DNA of 62,616 bases from Clostridiales bacterium (GCA_015069565.1 SVIJ01000003.1:1-62616); one strand, 5' to 3'; numbered from the stretch's first letter, positions 8,319 through 17,737 are shown. Notes: generated by a model not told the origin, from the letters alone. Numbers and translations: made by a program.

Positions 8319-9629
8319 ATGAAAAAGATATTTACGGTTTCTATTTTGGGCTGTGGCTCTCGCGGCCATTATACCTACGGCAAGGCGATGTTTGGAATGC
8401 AGGATAAGTTCCAAATCGTTTCCGTTTGTGATTCCAACCCGAAGCAAATCGAGCTTGCCAAGTCCGCTTGGGGCTTGACTGACGAGCAGTGCTTTTTATC
8501 CGATGAAGAGTTCTTGCAGGAAAAACGTTCGGACGCGCTCGTAATTGCCACGCAGGACCGCGATCACGTCAAGATGTGTATTCGCGCGTTGGAGCTTGGC
8601 TACGATATTCTGTTGGAGAAGCCCATTTCTCCCTTGGAAGACGAGCTGTACGAGCTGCTCGAAGCGAACAAAAAATACCAACGCAAGGTGATCGTTTGCC
8701 ACGTTTTGCGCTATGCGCCTGCATTCTTGAAAATCAAGGAGCTTTTGGATAGCGGCACGATCGGTAAAATTGTGTGCATCGACTGGCTGGAACAGGTCGC
8801 CTACTGGCACCAAGCGCATAGCTTTGTGCGCGGCAACTGGCGCAACGACGAAGAAACGTCCCCGATGATCATGCAAAAGTGCTGTCACGATCTCGATTTG
8901 TTGCAGTATTACGCCGATGCAAAAAGCAAGACGGTGTATTCGGTGGGGGATTTGTCCTTCTTCCATAAGGGGAATCAACCCGAAGGGGCGGCGGACCGTT
9001 GCGCGGACTGCAAGTATAAGTATGAATGCGCATACAGCGCGGAACGCCTGTACGTAGAAAAACGCCGTAAGGACTTCGACTGGGCGTTTGACAAGCCGCA
9101 CGTTGACGAAGAAGAGCGCCGCCAAGGGTGGCCGTTTAACGTCGTCGACCTTTCCCGTCCGATCACGGAAGAATCCATTCGCAAAGCCTATGAAGAAGGG
9201 CAGTACGGCAGATGCGTTTTCGCTTGCGACAACAACGTTGTGGATAACCAAACGGTGGTCGTGCAGTTTGAAAACGGTATCAAAGCCAACCTGACGATGA
9301 CCGCCTTCACCGCTCTGCCTGGGAGAAAAATGACCTTCCACGGTACGCTCGGCGAAGTGGAAATGGACGAAGAAAACGACTATATCCGTCTTTCTCGCTA
9401 CGGACATGGTACGCGCTTTTTCTCGATTCGAGAGCTGTTGAAGGAAACGATGGAAGATACCTTTGGGCATGGTGGCGGCGATTACATGATGGTGCTTGAC
9501 TTCTATAAGGCGCTTTGCGGCGAAGGGGAGCTTGGAACGACGCTTGATCGCTCGGTGGAAAGCCATTTGATGGCGCTCGCGGCGGAAAAGTCAAGAAAGA
9601 CGGGCAAGGTTTGCGTGGTGCACGAATAA
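8319..9629 (+). CDS. Gfo/Idh/MocA-family NAD(P)-dependent oxidoreductase
   Basis: 436 residues. The N-terminal Rossmann fold opens with GCGSRG at residues 11-16, and the family signature EKP is at 100-102 (Lys101 is the usual catalytic lysine). The C-terminal alpha/beta domain contains CHDLDLLQYY (His190, Asp191), typical of the substrate pocket. An uncommon insertion with three cysteines (C228, C231, C237: CADCKYKYEC) follows and might bind a metal. Family members oxidise or reduce sugars, sugar acids or inositols in the cytoplasm. It stands just ahead of the GH36/GH28 operon, so a sugar or uronate derivative released by those enzymes is the likely substrate; the exact reaction cannot be read from the sequence. 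Confidence 0.85.
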   Translation: MKKIFTVSILGCGSRGHYTYGKAMFGMQDKFQIVSVCDSNPKQIELAKSAWGLTDEQCFLSDEEFLQEKRSDALVIATQDRDHVKMCIRALELGYDILLEKPISPLEDELYELLEANKKYQRKVIVCHVLRYAPAFLKIKELLDSGTIGKIVCIDWLEQVAYWHQAHSFVRGNWRNDEETSPMIMQKCCHDLDLLQYYADAKSKTVYSVGDLSFFHKGNQPEGAADRCADCKYKYECAYSAERLYVEKRRKDFDWAFDKPHVDEEERRQGWPFNVVDLSRPITEESIRKAYEEGQYGRCVFACDNNVVDNQTVVVQFENGIKANLTMTAFTALPGRKMTFHGTLGEVEMDEENDYIRLSRYGHGTRFFSIRELLKETMEDTFGHGGGDYMMVLDFYKALCGEGELGTTLDRSVESHLMALAAEKSRKTGKVCVVHE

Positions 9630-9679
9630 TTTTTGCAAAATAATAGCCGAAAATACGAGAAAAATCGTCTAATTTGCTA

Positions 9680-9708
9680 TTGACATATTCGGTTTTTGGT
9701 GGTATCAT
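9680..9708 (+). promoter_or_regulatory. Sigma-A promoter of the alpha-galactosidase operon
   Basis: TTGACA (9680-9685), 17-base spacer, TATCAT (9703-9708), 60 bases before the alpha-galactosidase start. The following genes to 15393 have gaps of 2-51 bases and end in a strong hairpin, so they form one transcription unit. Confidence 0.8.
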
Positions 9709-9768
9709 TTCACATGGGAATAGGGGTAAACCTGTTTTTTCGGTTGTAAAAAAAGGAAAGTAAAAAGT

Positions 9769-11940
9769 ATGAGCGTTTATTTTTGTGAAGAAAATCAAAT
9801 TTTTCATTTGCAGACGAAGGATACGTCCTACGTCTTTTGCGTATCCGATTTTAACGCGTTGGAGCATTTGTATTACGGGAAGAAGATCCCGACGGACAAC
9901 GTAAAATATATCAGCAATCGGCAGATTTACAGCCACGTGGCGCACGAATCCCGCGATAAACGGGATTTTTGCGCTTCCGTGCAGGGCTTTGAAATTGCCC
10001 CCTTCAACGGTGGGGATATTCGCACGCCGTCCGTTGTTTACGACGTCGCGGGCGACGTACACGCAAACCGTTTGCGCTATCGTAGCCATAAAATCTATGC
10101 GGGAAGAGAGCCGATAGAAGGCTTGCCCTATTCCCGTGCGGACGAGAATACGCAGACGCTGGAAGTGGTGCTCAGCGACGATGATAACAACCTTTTCTTT
10201 ACGCTCTATTACGTTGTTTTCCCTGAAACAAATGTGATTGCGCGTTATCAAAAATTAGAAAACAAGGGTAGCGTGTCCGTGTTCATTCGTAGATTTTCCA
10301 GCTTTTGCTTGGATTTTTATACGATGGATTTCGACGCGGTCACTTTGGAAGGTATCTACTTATACGAAAAGGCGAGCGTGTCCCGTTCACCGATCAAGCG
10401 CGGTGTATTCAAGTGCAACAGCTTGACGGGTACTTCGTCGCACAACCGCAATCCCTTCCTTGCGCTTTGCAGACATAATGCCGATGAAGATATGGGCGAA
10501 GTGTACGGATTCAACCTGCTTTATAGCGGCAACTTTATGCAGGAAGTTTCCGTAGGCTGCTTGGGGGATATGCGCGTGGTTGGCGGTATTGACGATACAG
10601 GCTTTTCGTGGACGCTTGCAAAGGGTGAAAGCTTGGTTTCCCCCGAAGCGGTGATGACCTATTCCGATCAAGGGCTTGGCGGTATGAGCCGCAATTTCCA
10701 CGACCATATCCGCAGCCATATTATCGAACGGAAGTTTGCGTATGCGCCCCGTCCGATCGTAATCAATTCGTGGGAAGCGAGCTATTTTGCAGTATCGGAA
10801 GAGAAGGTTCTCACTTTGGCGGAAAGCGCGAGCTCCTGCGGCGCGGATACGGTGGTTTTGGACGACGGTTGGTTCCGTCCAAACGATCGCAAGGGCTTGG
10901 GCGACTGGCGTACCGATTTGGAAAGATTCCCTTCGGGTATCCACGGTCTTACGGAAAAGGTGCATGCGATGGGCTTAAAGTTCGGGCTTTGGTTAGAGCC
11001 TGAAATGGTGAACGAAGACAGCGATTTGTACCGCGAGCACCCCGAGTGGATTTTGTCCACGTCGAAGCTGCCGCTCATATCCCGTTATCAGTACGTGCTT
11101 GACTTGACGCGAGATGAAGTGGTGGAAAGGGTGGCAAGCCGTATTATTGAAGAGCTTGCAGGCGCGAAGATTGATTATATCAAATGGGATTTCAACCGTT
11201 ATGCGACGGAAGCGGGCTCGCACGCCACGCCGTCGGGGGAAGTTTACCACCGTCAAATGCTGGGTGGATATAAGCTTCTTTCGCGCATTAAGGCACAATT
11301 CCCTGACGTTTTGTTTGAAACCTGCTGTGGGGGCGGCGGCCGCTTCGATTTGGGGATGCTTTTCTACTCGCCGCAGATTTGGACGAGTGATAACACCGAC
11401 CCTTACGCGCGAACGTATATTCAGTACGGAACGAGCTACGGCTACCCCGTGTCTGCGATCAGTTGCCATTTCACGGAAGGGGATTGCACGTCGGGCAGGG
11501 AGTCTACCTATGCGTTCCGATACCGCGTGGCGTCGTTTGGCTCGTACGGCTACGAGCTTGACCTTAGCAAGTACACCGATGAAGACAAAGCGATTTTCAA
11601 GGGGTATTCGGAAGAATACAGGCGGGATGAAGCGCTGAACCTGCAAGGGGATCTTTACCGCTTGCTTTCTCCCGAAGAAACGGATTATTGTGCGTATATC
11701 AAGGTTTCCAAGGATAAAAAGCGCGCTCTGTTCACCTTCTTAGAGCTGTATGCTTCGGGGTTTGTGGAAAGCATGACCCTGCGCTTAAAGGGGCTCGATC
11801 CGAACGTGGCATACCGCAACGAAAGGACGGGGGAAGTATTGTACGGCGCAACGCTTATGAACGTAGGGATTCGCATCGGCGATTTGTATAGAAAGAAGCG
11901 CGAAGACGGCGATTCTATCCTGTTTGTCGCAGTGGAGTAA
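9769..11940 (+). CDS. Alpha-galactosidase, GH36 family
   Basis: 723 residues, the usual length for tetrameric GH36 enzymes of the RafA/AgaR type. An N-terminal beta-supersandwich (about 1-325) is followed by a (beta/alpha)8 barrel starting near NSWEASYF (333-340). Catalytic residues can be placed: Asp474 in KWDFNR (nucleophile) and Asp541 in WTSDNTD (acid/base); DDGWF (365-369) and WLEPEMV shape the pocket, and ETCCGGGGRFD matches the family CxxGGGRxD motif. It cleaves terminal alpha-1,6-galactose from raffinose-family sugars or galactomannan side chains. No signal peptide, so it acts on imported oligosaccharides. RBS AAAGGAAAG nine bases before the ATG. First gene of the operon. Confidence 0.93.
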   Translation: MSVYFCEENQIFHLQTKDTSYVFCVSDFNALEHLYYGKKIPTDNVKYISNRQIYSHVAHESRDKRDFCASVQGFEIAPFNGGDIRTPSVVYDVAGDVHANRLRYRSHKIYAGREPIEGLPYSRADENTQTLEVVLSDDDNNLFFTLYYVVFPETNVIARYQKLENKGSVSVFIRRFSSFCLDFYTMDFDAVTLEGIYLYEKASVSRSPIKRGVFKCNSLTGTSSHNRNPFLALCRHNADEDMGEVYGFNLLYSGNFMQEVSVGCLGDMRVVGGIDDTGFSWTLAKGESLVSPEAVMTYSDQGLGGMSRNFHDHIRSHIIERKFAYAPRPIVINSWEASYFAVSEEKVLTLAESASSCGADTVVLDDGWFRPNDRKGLGDWRTDLERFPSGIHGLTEKVHAMGLKFGLWLEPEMVNEDSDLYREHPEWILSTSKLPLISRYQYVLDLTRDEVVERVASRIIEELAGAKIDYIKWDFNRYATEAGSHATPSGEVYHRQMLGGYKLLSRIKAQFPDVLFETCCGGGGRFDLGMLFYSPQIWTSDNTDPYARTYIQYGTSYGYPVSAISCHFTEGDCTSGRESTYAFRYRVASFGSYGYELDLSKYTDEDKAIFKGYSEEYRRDEALNLQGDLYRLLSPEETDYCAYIKVSKDKKRALFTFLELYASGFVESMTLRLKGLDPNVAYRNERTGEVLYGATLMNVGIRIGDLYRKKREDGDSILFVAVE

Positions 11941-11991
11941 AGAACCTTCGAGAAATGATTATAAAAAGGATTAGCTTCTTGGGAGAATATT

Positions 11992-13203
11992 GTGGTGCAA
12001 ACGTTAAATGAGTTTATTAAAAATGGCTGGGGCAGGGCTAGAACGACGGCTAGTGAAACGGATTTGCCGTTGCCTTTTCCGTTCATACCGCCGTCGATTA
12101 CCGAAGACGGGATGCTTAGAACGCTCTACTACTGGGACACCTATTTTACGAACGTCGGCTTGATTGCGGACGGCTATACGGATTGGGCGAAAGAGAACGT
12201 AGACAATTTGCTTTTTGCGCTTGACCATTTTGGATGTGTTCCCAACTATACGCGTAAGGATGGCGCGGACTTTTGTTCGCAACCGCCGCTCTTGCACTTG
12301 ATGGTGCGGGATATCTATCAGCAAACGAAGGATGAAAAGTGGCTGGAAAGAGCGGTGCAAGGCTTGGAAAAAGAATACGCCTTTTGGATGCGGGAGCGTA
12401 TCACGGAGCTCGGCTTGAATCAATACGGCTGTAATGCTACCGACCGTAAGATTTTGCTCGGGTACTACGAGTACGTTTCCACGCGCTTAGAGCTGCCGCA
12501 GGATATTTCCGACGCGGAAAAGATGCGCATTGCAAAAAATTTCGTTGCAGAAGCGGAGAGCGGGGAAGACTATACGCCAAGATATGCTTCTCACAATGCG
12601 CTTGATTACGTGCAAATTGATTTGAACTCGCACCTGTATGGCTTGGAAAAATTCCTTTTCGAATATTTCACGGGCAAAGACGAGCAAAAAGCGGCGTATT
12701 ACCGCGCGCAGGCGGAGCGTCGCGTAGAGCTTATAGAACGCTATTGCTTTAATGAAAATACGGGCGCGTATTGCGATTACGACTTTGTTTCAGGGAAGAA
12801 GAACGAGATTGTTTGTTGCGCTTGTTTCTTGCCGTACTATTACGGCTTTGCTCGCAAGGGCGCGGGGGTAGCGTTCGTCTATGAAGCCTTAAAAACAAAG
12901 GGTGGCGTAGCGGCTTGTCAGGATACGGGCGATTACGTATATCAGTGGGGGTATCCGTATATTTGGGCGCCGTATCAATATTTTGCTTATAAGGCGCTCA
13001 TTCGCTACGGCTATACGTCGCAGGCGGCGGAGCTTAGAGAGCGGTATATGCGTCTACTTTCGGATACCTTCGATAAGACGGGAACGCTTTGGGAACGCTA
13101 CGATGAAAACGGAAATGCGGCGGATTTGGAATATCCCACACAGCCGATGCTTGGCTGGACGGCTGGCGTATATAATTATTTGTATTCAGTAAAAGGGAAG
13201 TGA
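11992..13203 (+). CDS. Trehalase-like (alpha/alpha)6 toroid glycosidase
   Basis: 403 residues, beginning at GTG with GGGAG six bases upstream. The motifs YYWDTYF (~residues 44-50) and QWGYPYIWAPYQYF (~316-329) correspond to the two trehalase/GH37 signatures, and LWERYDENG near the end fits the toroid fold. It is shorter than typical secreted trehalases (~500+), and no signal peptide is present. The neighbouring pectin and alpha-galactoside genes make trehalose an unlikely physiological substrate; related toroid families (GH15, GH37, GH63, GH78, GH105) share this architecture. I would call it a GH37-like glycosidase of unknown specificity. Confidence 0.7.
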   Translation: MVQTLNEFIKNGWGRARTTASETDLPLPFPFIPPSITEDGMLRTLYYWDTYFTNVGLIADGYTDWAKENVDNLLFALDHFGCVPNYTRKDGADFCSQPPLLHLMVRDIYQQTKDEKWLERAVQGLEKEYAFWMRERITELGLNQYGCNATDRKILLGYYEYVSTRLELPQDISDAEKMRIAKNFVAEAESGEDYTPRYASHNALDYVQIDLNSHLYGLEKFLFEYFTGKDEQKAAYYRAQAERRVELIERYCFNENTGAYCDYDFVSGKKNEIVCCACFLPYYYGFARKGAGVAFVYEALKTKGGVAACQDTGDYVYQWGYPYIWAPYQYFAYKALIRYGYTSQAAELRERYMRLLSDTFDKTGTLWERYDENGNAADLEYPTQPMLGWTAGVYNYLYSVKGK

Positions 13204-13205
13204 GA

Positions 13206-13310
13206 ATGAAAATCGATCCGCATGCCTGTCACGATTTGTTGCTGGAAACGGATAAGCCGCATTACTGGTGCGAAGACGTTGTTTGGAAAGAAATAGATAG
13301 GAGCATTTAA
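13206..13310 (+). CDS. Possible 34-residue small ORF
   Basis: The ATG lies two bases after the stop of the toroid-glycosidase gene, and the stop is five bases before the GH28 start. GGGAAG precedes the start, so it could be translated by coupling. The peptide has two Cys and two His (HACH, HYWC) and is not recognised. It may be a real small protein, the remnant of a larger gene, or merely a spacer. Confidence 0.35.
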   Translation: MKIDPHACHDLLLETDKPHYWCEDVVWKEIDRSI

Positions 13311-13315
13311 CACGT

Positions 13316-14689
13316 ATGAAGCGTTATTCAGTAGAAGCGTTCGGCGCGGTTGCCGACGGGAAAACTTTATGCACGCAAGCGGTGCAAAAGGCGGTGGATT
13401 TTTGCCACGAAAACGGCGGCGGTATTGTTGAATTTGGGGTGGGCAGGTACGTACTGAGTACTGTTTTTCTCAAAAACAACGTACATATTTATTTGTCGGA
13501 AGGAGCGGAGATACTCGGCAGCTTAAGCTTTTACGATTATGCCCAGCAGGAGCAGATTGATTATCCCATCTATCAGGACGCTTCGCATACCTATTTCGAC
13601 CTTTCCATGTTCGTGGGCAGAAACTGCGAAAACGTTTCGATTACGGGCAAGGGAAGGATTGATATGCGCTCGGTATGGGACGAAGACGGTGTGCGCGGCG
13701 AAGCTATCAAGCATCGCGGGCCGAAGTGTATCGCGCTCAAAGAGTGTAAAAACGTGGAAATTAGCGGTTTGGAAATCGTGAACGTGACCGACCTTGCGGT
13801 GTATTTTGCAGGCTGTGAAAACGTGGATATATACAATCTTACATTGAAGGTGTATATCGACGGTATTTCGCCCGATAATTCGAAGAACGTGCGCATTCAC
13901 GATTGCGACGTGGAAACGGGGGACGATGGGATTGTTTTCAAAAGCTCGTATACGCTCAACCGCTTGGATATTTGCAAGGACATTCACGTTTGGGATTGTA
14001 AAATCAAGAGCCGTTGTAATGCGCTGAAATTCGGCACGGAAACAAACGGCGGTTTTGAAAATATCTTGATTGAAAACGTAGAGATAAAAGATACTCGTAT
14101 TACAGGTATATCCATTGAAAGTGTGGACGGCGCAGTGATTGACGGCGTGACGATACGAAACGTAAAAATGCAAAACGTGAACGCGCCGATATTCGTACAC
14201 GTAGGCAAGCGTATGCGCGGACCTAGCGGGCGCGCCATCGGCAAGATAAAAAATATAACGCTTGAAAACATCACGGCGGCAGGTCCGTATGAAGAATACG
14301 AGATAATGCCGTGGAATTATTTCAGCTACAAGGCAAACGACACACGCCAAAACCCCAAGGTGTTTGGTGTTGCGGAAAGCTTTGACGGAACCAAGGAAGC
14401 GGAAGACTGGCAAATGACGAGCAATATTTGCGGCTTGCAGGAAAGTCCGCTTGAAAATATCACGCTCAGAAACGTGCATTTGAAGCTGGACGGCGGCGTG
14501 CAGGAATACAACCGCAACGTTCCCGAAGACGCGCAGGATTATCCCGAAGTGTACGTTTACGGGCGGATATTGCCCGCGAAAGGCATTTATTTTAGGCATA
14601 TCGACGGCTTGATACTCGAAAACGTGACGGTGGACACCTATCGTCCCGATGCAAGAGAAGATTTCGTCTTTGACGACGTAAGGAAATAA
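13316..14689 (+). CDS. GH28-family polygalacturonase-like enzyme
   Basis: 457 residues forming a right-handed parallel beta-helix, visible as many repeats of NVxIxxxxI type. The opening VEAFGAVADGKT...AVQKAVD is the standard GH28/pectate-lyase-like start. Acidic residues expected in GH28 are present: Asp182 in YIDGISPDNSKNV (equivalent to NTDG) and Asp203-Asp204 in TGDDGIVFKS. The usual GHG catalytic-histidine motif is not evident; SRCNALKFGTE stands where GxSxGS is expected, so substrate or mechanism may deviate. It lacks a signal peptide, which suggests cytoplasmic exo-cleavage of short galacturonides. The downstream uxaB/uxaA genes fit galacturonate as product. Two bases separate it from the deacetylase gene. 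Confidence 0.85.
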   Translation: MKRYSVEAFGAVADGKTLCTQAVQKAVDFCHENGGGIVEFGVGRYVLSTVFLKNNVHIYLSEGAEILGSLSFYDYAQQEQIDYPIYQDASHTYFDLSMFVGRNCENVSITGKGRIDMRSVWDEDGVRGEAIKHRGPKCIALKECKNVEISGLEIVNVTDLAVYFAGCENVDIYNLTLKVYIDGISPDNSKNVRIHDCDVETGDDGIVFKSSYTLNRLDICKDIHVWDCKIKSRCNALKFGTETNGGFENILIENVEIKDTRITGISIESVDGAVIDGVTIRNVKMQNVNAPIFVHVGKRMRGPSGRAIGKIKNITLENITAAGPYEEYEIMPWNYFSYKANDTRQNPKVFGVAESFDGTKEAEDWQMTSNICGLQESPLENITLRNVHLKLDGGVQEYNRNVPEDAQDYPEVYVYGRILPAKGIYFRHIDGLILENVTVDTYRPDAREDFVFDDVRK

Positions 14690-14691
14690 TC

Positions 14692-15393
14692 ATGATGTGG
14701 AATGGAAAGAAAAAGGCAATCACTTTTAGCTTTGACGATGGGGTTGAACAAGACATTAGAACAATCGAAATTTTGGATAAGTACGGATTAAAGGCAACGT
14801 TCAATTTGAATTCGGGAAAATTCGGGACGAAAAATCCGTACGAGCCGAACGGTCGTGTGGTTGAGAGAACCTTGATTGAGCCTACGCAAGTGAAGGAACT
14901 GTATAAAAATCACGAAGTTGCGGTACATACCGTAGGGCATTTCAATTTGACGACCTTGCCCGATTCGTGCGTGGCTTGGCAGGTGGAAGAAGACCGCAAA
15001 ATGCTGGAAAGGCTTACGGGAAAGCCCATTCGTTGTATGGCGTATCCTTGCGGCGGCGTCAACAACGACGCGCGCGTTGCGAGCGTTATCAAAAACGAAA
15101 CGAAGATTCGCTTTGCAAGAACGATTACCTCGTCTTATTCCTTCGATTTGCAGAAAAATCTGTTGCAATTCCAACCTACGGTGCATTTTATAGATGAGAA
15201 GCTTTTCGACCTTGCTCAGCAGTTCTTGGAGCTTGAAACGGACGAGCCGAAGCTCTTTTATATCTGGGGACATACGTATGAGCTGGATGCGGAAGACGGC
15301 GCGTGGGAGCGGTTTGAAAGGCTCTGCCAAATGCTTTCGGGGCATGAAGATATTTTTTACGCTACGAACGGGGAAGCTCTGTTAGAGGACTGA
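14692..15393 (+). CDS. NodB-like polysaccharide deacetylase family protein
   Basis: 233 residues, CE4/NodB fold. Motif 1 is SFDDG (13-17), with the first Asp as base and the second as metal ligand; motif 2 HTVGH (His79, His83) supplies the other two metal ligands. YPCGG (~residues 116-120) matches the motif-3 arginine/proline region only loosely. No signal peptide. Last gene of the operon, two bases after the GH28 gene; RBS AAGGAAAT is just upstream. Removal of O-acetyl groups from imported pectic oligosaccharides is the contextual guess; CE4 enzymes normally act on N-acetylated sugars, so this needs care. Confidence 0.8.
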   Translation: MMWNGKKKAITFSFDDGVEQDIRTIEILDKYGLKATFNLNSGKFGTKNPYEPNGRVVERTLIEPTQVKELYKNHEVAVHTVGHFNLTTLPDSCVAWQVEEDRKMLERLTGKPIRCMAYPCGGVNNDARVASVIKNETKIRFARTITSSYSFDLQKNLLQFQPTVHFIDEKLFDLAQQFLELETDEPKLFYIWGHTYELDAEDGAWERFERLCQMLSGHEDIFYATNGEALLED

Positions 15394-15414
15394 AACTATA
15401 AAACTTTGTAATAA

Positions 15415-15443
15415 AAAACGCCACGCGGCTTGCGTGGCGTTTT
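15415..15443. terminator. Bidirectional terminator between deacetylase and AraC genes
   Basis: Twelve-base-pair perfect stem (AAAACGCCACGC / GCGTGGCGTTTT) with a five-base loop, between the convergent genes ending at 15393 (+) and 15446 (-). A/T runs on both sides allow it to serve both strands. Confidence 0.85.
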
Positions 15444-15445
15444 GG

Positions 15446-16240
15446 TTAGCGTTTTGCTTGTTGATTTTTTTTGTACTGCATGGGGGAGAGCCCTTCCTTA
15501 TTTTTGAAGATAAGCCCAAAATAGTTCGCGGATGAAAAGCCGCAAGCTTCCGCAATCTCTTCCACTGATTTTTTGGTACTCACCAGCATCTCTTTGGCTT
15601 TGGTTAAGCGCACGTTTAGTAAAAAGTCGATGGGGGAACAGCTCGTGTGCTTTTTGAAGATATAGATGAGCGACGTTTTGGAAATGAAAAAATGCTCGGC
15701 AAGGCTTTGCAGAGTGATTTGCTCGGCGTAATGCGCGTGCAGGTATTCGATGATTTTCAAAACGAGCGGCGGAATTTCCTTTTGCGTGGCGGCGATGGGC
15801 GGCAGCGCGCTTTTTTCAAGCTCGTCTAAAAGGTAAACGGAGTAGGAAAAGAGCGCGTGTAAAACGTGCGTCGCGTGTTTTTCGCTTCGGTCGGTTTTGC
15901 TCGCTTTTTCAAAAAGATTCGTCAGCATTTCCGTTTGCGCGCGGTCGGGGTGTAGGATTTGCAACGCGTGCGCATGCAAAGTGTCCTTTTGATAGGGGTT
16001 TAGATAGTCGGCGGAAACGTTGACGTTGTACCGCTCGAAAGCCGCCCCTTCCGTCTTGTGCATCACGTGGGGCGGAATGACGACCACAACGGGCGCGCTC
16101 ACCTTATAGAGAGCGTTGGATAAAAAGAACGCTCGTTCCCCTTTGCTCAAAAAGTAGATTTCATAATGGGTATGCGAATGCAATTCGTGCATCGACCATT
16201 CCTGCTCACGCACGGATTTTTCAATTTCGATAAAAGCCAT
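15446..16240 (-). CDS. AraC-family transcriptional regulator
   Basis: 264 residues. An N-terminal cupin-like sensor (~1-140, with MHELHSHTHYEIYFLSKG and VVIPPHVMHKTEG) precedes a two-helix-turn-helix AraC DNA-binding domain (~160-260: AEHFFISKTSLIYIFKKHTS then IAEACGFSSANYFGLIFK). It is transcribed divergently from uxaB across 120 bases that hold the uxaB promoter. It therefore most likely senses galacturonate or an intermediate and activates the uronate genes; it could also act on the convergent pectin operon. Regulation and effector are inference; the family is clear. Confidence 0.9.
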   Translation of the reverse strand: MAFIEIEKSVREQEWSMHELHSHTHYEIYFLSKGERAFFLSNALYKVSAPVVVVIPPHVMHKTEGAAFERYNVNVSADYLNPYQKDTLHAHALQILHPDRAQTEMLTNLFEKASKTDRSEKHATHVLHALFSYSVYLLDELEKSALPPIAATQKEIPPLVLKIIEYLHAHYAEQITLQSLAEHFFISKTSLIYIFKKHTSCSPIDFLLNVRLTKAKEMLVSTKKSVEEIAEACGFSSANYFGLIFKNKEGLSPMQYKKNQQAKR

Positions 16241-16299
16241 AACTCACCAAAAAATTTCTAATATATATGTAATTTTATTAAATATTATCATTTTTTATA

Positions 16300-16328
16300 T
16301 TGAATTGTCAACGAAATTGTAGTATAAT
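16300..16328 (+). promoter_or_regulatory. Sigma-A promoter of uxaB
   Basis: TTGAAT (16300-16305), 17-base spacer, TATAAT (16323-16328), 32 bases before the uxaB ATG. The very A/T-rich stretch upstream (16258-16300) is shared with the divergent AraC gene and is a good place for activator sites. Confidence 0.7.
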
Positions 16329-16360
16329 CATAGTGCAATTATAGCAAAAGGAGCACAAAG

Positions 16361-17737
16361 ATGATTAAAATTTTGCAATACGGCGAAGGGAACTTTTTGC
16401 GTACGTTTGTGGACGTGTATTTTGATACGCTGAATAAGAGCGGCTTGGGGGAATATGCGGTGAGCATTGTGAAGCCCATTACGTTCGGTACGCTCGAACG
16501 CTTTGAAAAGCAAAACAACAAATACCACATTATCCTGCGCGGCATGGAAAACGGTAAGTCGGTGGAGAACGTCTACAAGGTAGACAGCTTGGAAAAGGTG
16601 ATGGATCCGTTTGCGGATTACGAAAGCTATATCGCCTTGGCAAGAGATCCCGAGCTTAAAATGATTGTTTCCAACACGACGGAAGCGGGGATTTGCTTTA
16701 ACGGCGAAGATAAGATGGACGGCTTCGACGGCATTACCTATCCTGCGAAGCTGACGAAATTCCTTTACGAAAGATACAGCGCTGGCTTGGGCGGTGTGTA
16801 CCTTCTTCCCGTCGAGCTCATCGACAACAACGCAGATGAACTCAAAAAATGCGTGGATAAGTATATGGAACTTTGGGGCTTGCCCGAAGCGTTCAAGACG
16901 TGGAACGACGAGCAAAACTTCTACTGCAATACCCTTGTAGACCGTATCGTATCGGGTTATCCCCGTGACGAAGAAACGAAGTCGCATTTGACTTCGCTCA
17001 TCGGCGAGGTGGACGAGCTGATGTCGATCGGGGAGCCGTTCGGGCTTTGGGCGGTTGAAAAGAAGAGGGATATTGCAAAGTATATCCACGAAGGGGTGCA
17101 CAACATTGAAGTGGTGCTGACGGACAACATCGGCTACTACAAAAAGAGAAAGGTACGCGTTTTGAACGGTAGCCATACGAACCTTGTTCCCGCAGGCTTA
17201 CTGCTTGGCGCGGTGACGGTGTACGATTGTATGGTGGACGAAAAGCTGTCCGCGTTTGTGGAAGAAACGCTGAAAGACGAAATTATCCCCTACGTATCGA
17301 GCGATATTGCCGCAACGACGGTGTTTGCTGGTAGCGTAAAAGACCGTTTCATGAACCCCTTCTTGAATCACCAGCTCATCAGCATTTCGCTGAACTCTAT
17401 CTCGAAGTGGAGAGCGAGAGTTTTGCCGAGCTTTAAGGACTATTACGCAGACCACGGCGAAATTGCACCCAAGCTGACGGTGGGCTTCTCTTATTTGATG
17501 GCGCTCTATTCGTTGATTGAAAAGGTGGGGGACAGGTATGAAGTGAAGCTGAAAAATCGCACGGTTGAGCTCAAAGACGACCTGCCGTATCTCGAATATT
17601 TTGCAAGCAAAAAGAGCGTTATTGACTTTATGGCGGACGAAAGCGTATGGGGCGAAGATTTGACGGCATACGCAGGCTTTGCGGAGAAAGTGCAAGAAAA
17701 CGTAGAGCTCATTAAGAAAGGTGTAGTTTTAATCTAA
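16361..17737 (+). CDS. uxaB: Tagaturonate reductase (altronate oxidoreductase)
   Basis: 458 residues of the long-chain mannitol dehydrogenase family. Diagnostic features: ILQYGEGNFLRTFVD at the N-terminus (the usual LQFGEGNFLRAF of UxaB) and KVRVLNGSHTNLVPAG (~residues 264-279), which carries the family Lys/Asn/His catalytic group. The enzyme reduces D-tagaturonate to D-altronate with NADH in the galacturonate branch. RBS AAAAGGAG nine bases upstream. uxaA, the next pathway step, lies one gene downstream, while uronate isomerase (uxaC) and KDG kinase/aldolase are not in this window. Confidence 0.92.
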   Translation: MIKILQYGEGNFLRTFVDVYFDTLNKSGLGEYAVSIVKPITFGTLERFEKQNNKYHIILRGMENGKSVENVYKVDSLEKVMDPFADYESYIALARDPELKMIVSNTTEAGICFNGEDKMDGFDGITYPAKLTKFLYERYSAGLGGVYLLPVELIDNNADELKKCVDKYMELWGLPEAFKTWNDEQNFYCNTLVDRIVSGYPRDEETKSHLTSLIGEVDELMSIGEPFGLWAVEKKRDIAKYIHEGVHNIEVVLTDNIGYYKKRKVRVLNGSHTNLVPAGLLLGAVTVYDCMVDEKLSAFVEETLKDEIIPYVSSDIAATTVFAGSVKDRFMNPFLNHQLISISLNSISKWRARVLPSFKDYYADHGEIAPKLTVGFSYLMALYSLIEKVGDRYEVKLKNRTVELKDDLPYLEYFASKKSVIDFMADESVWGEDLTAYAGFAEKVQENVELIKKGVVLI

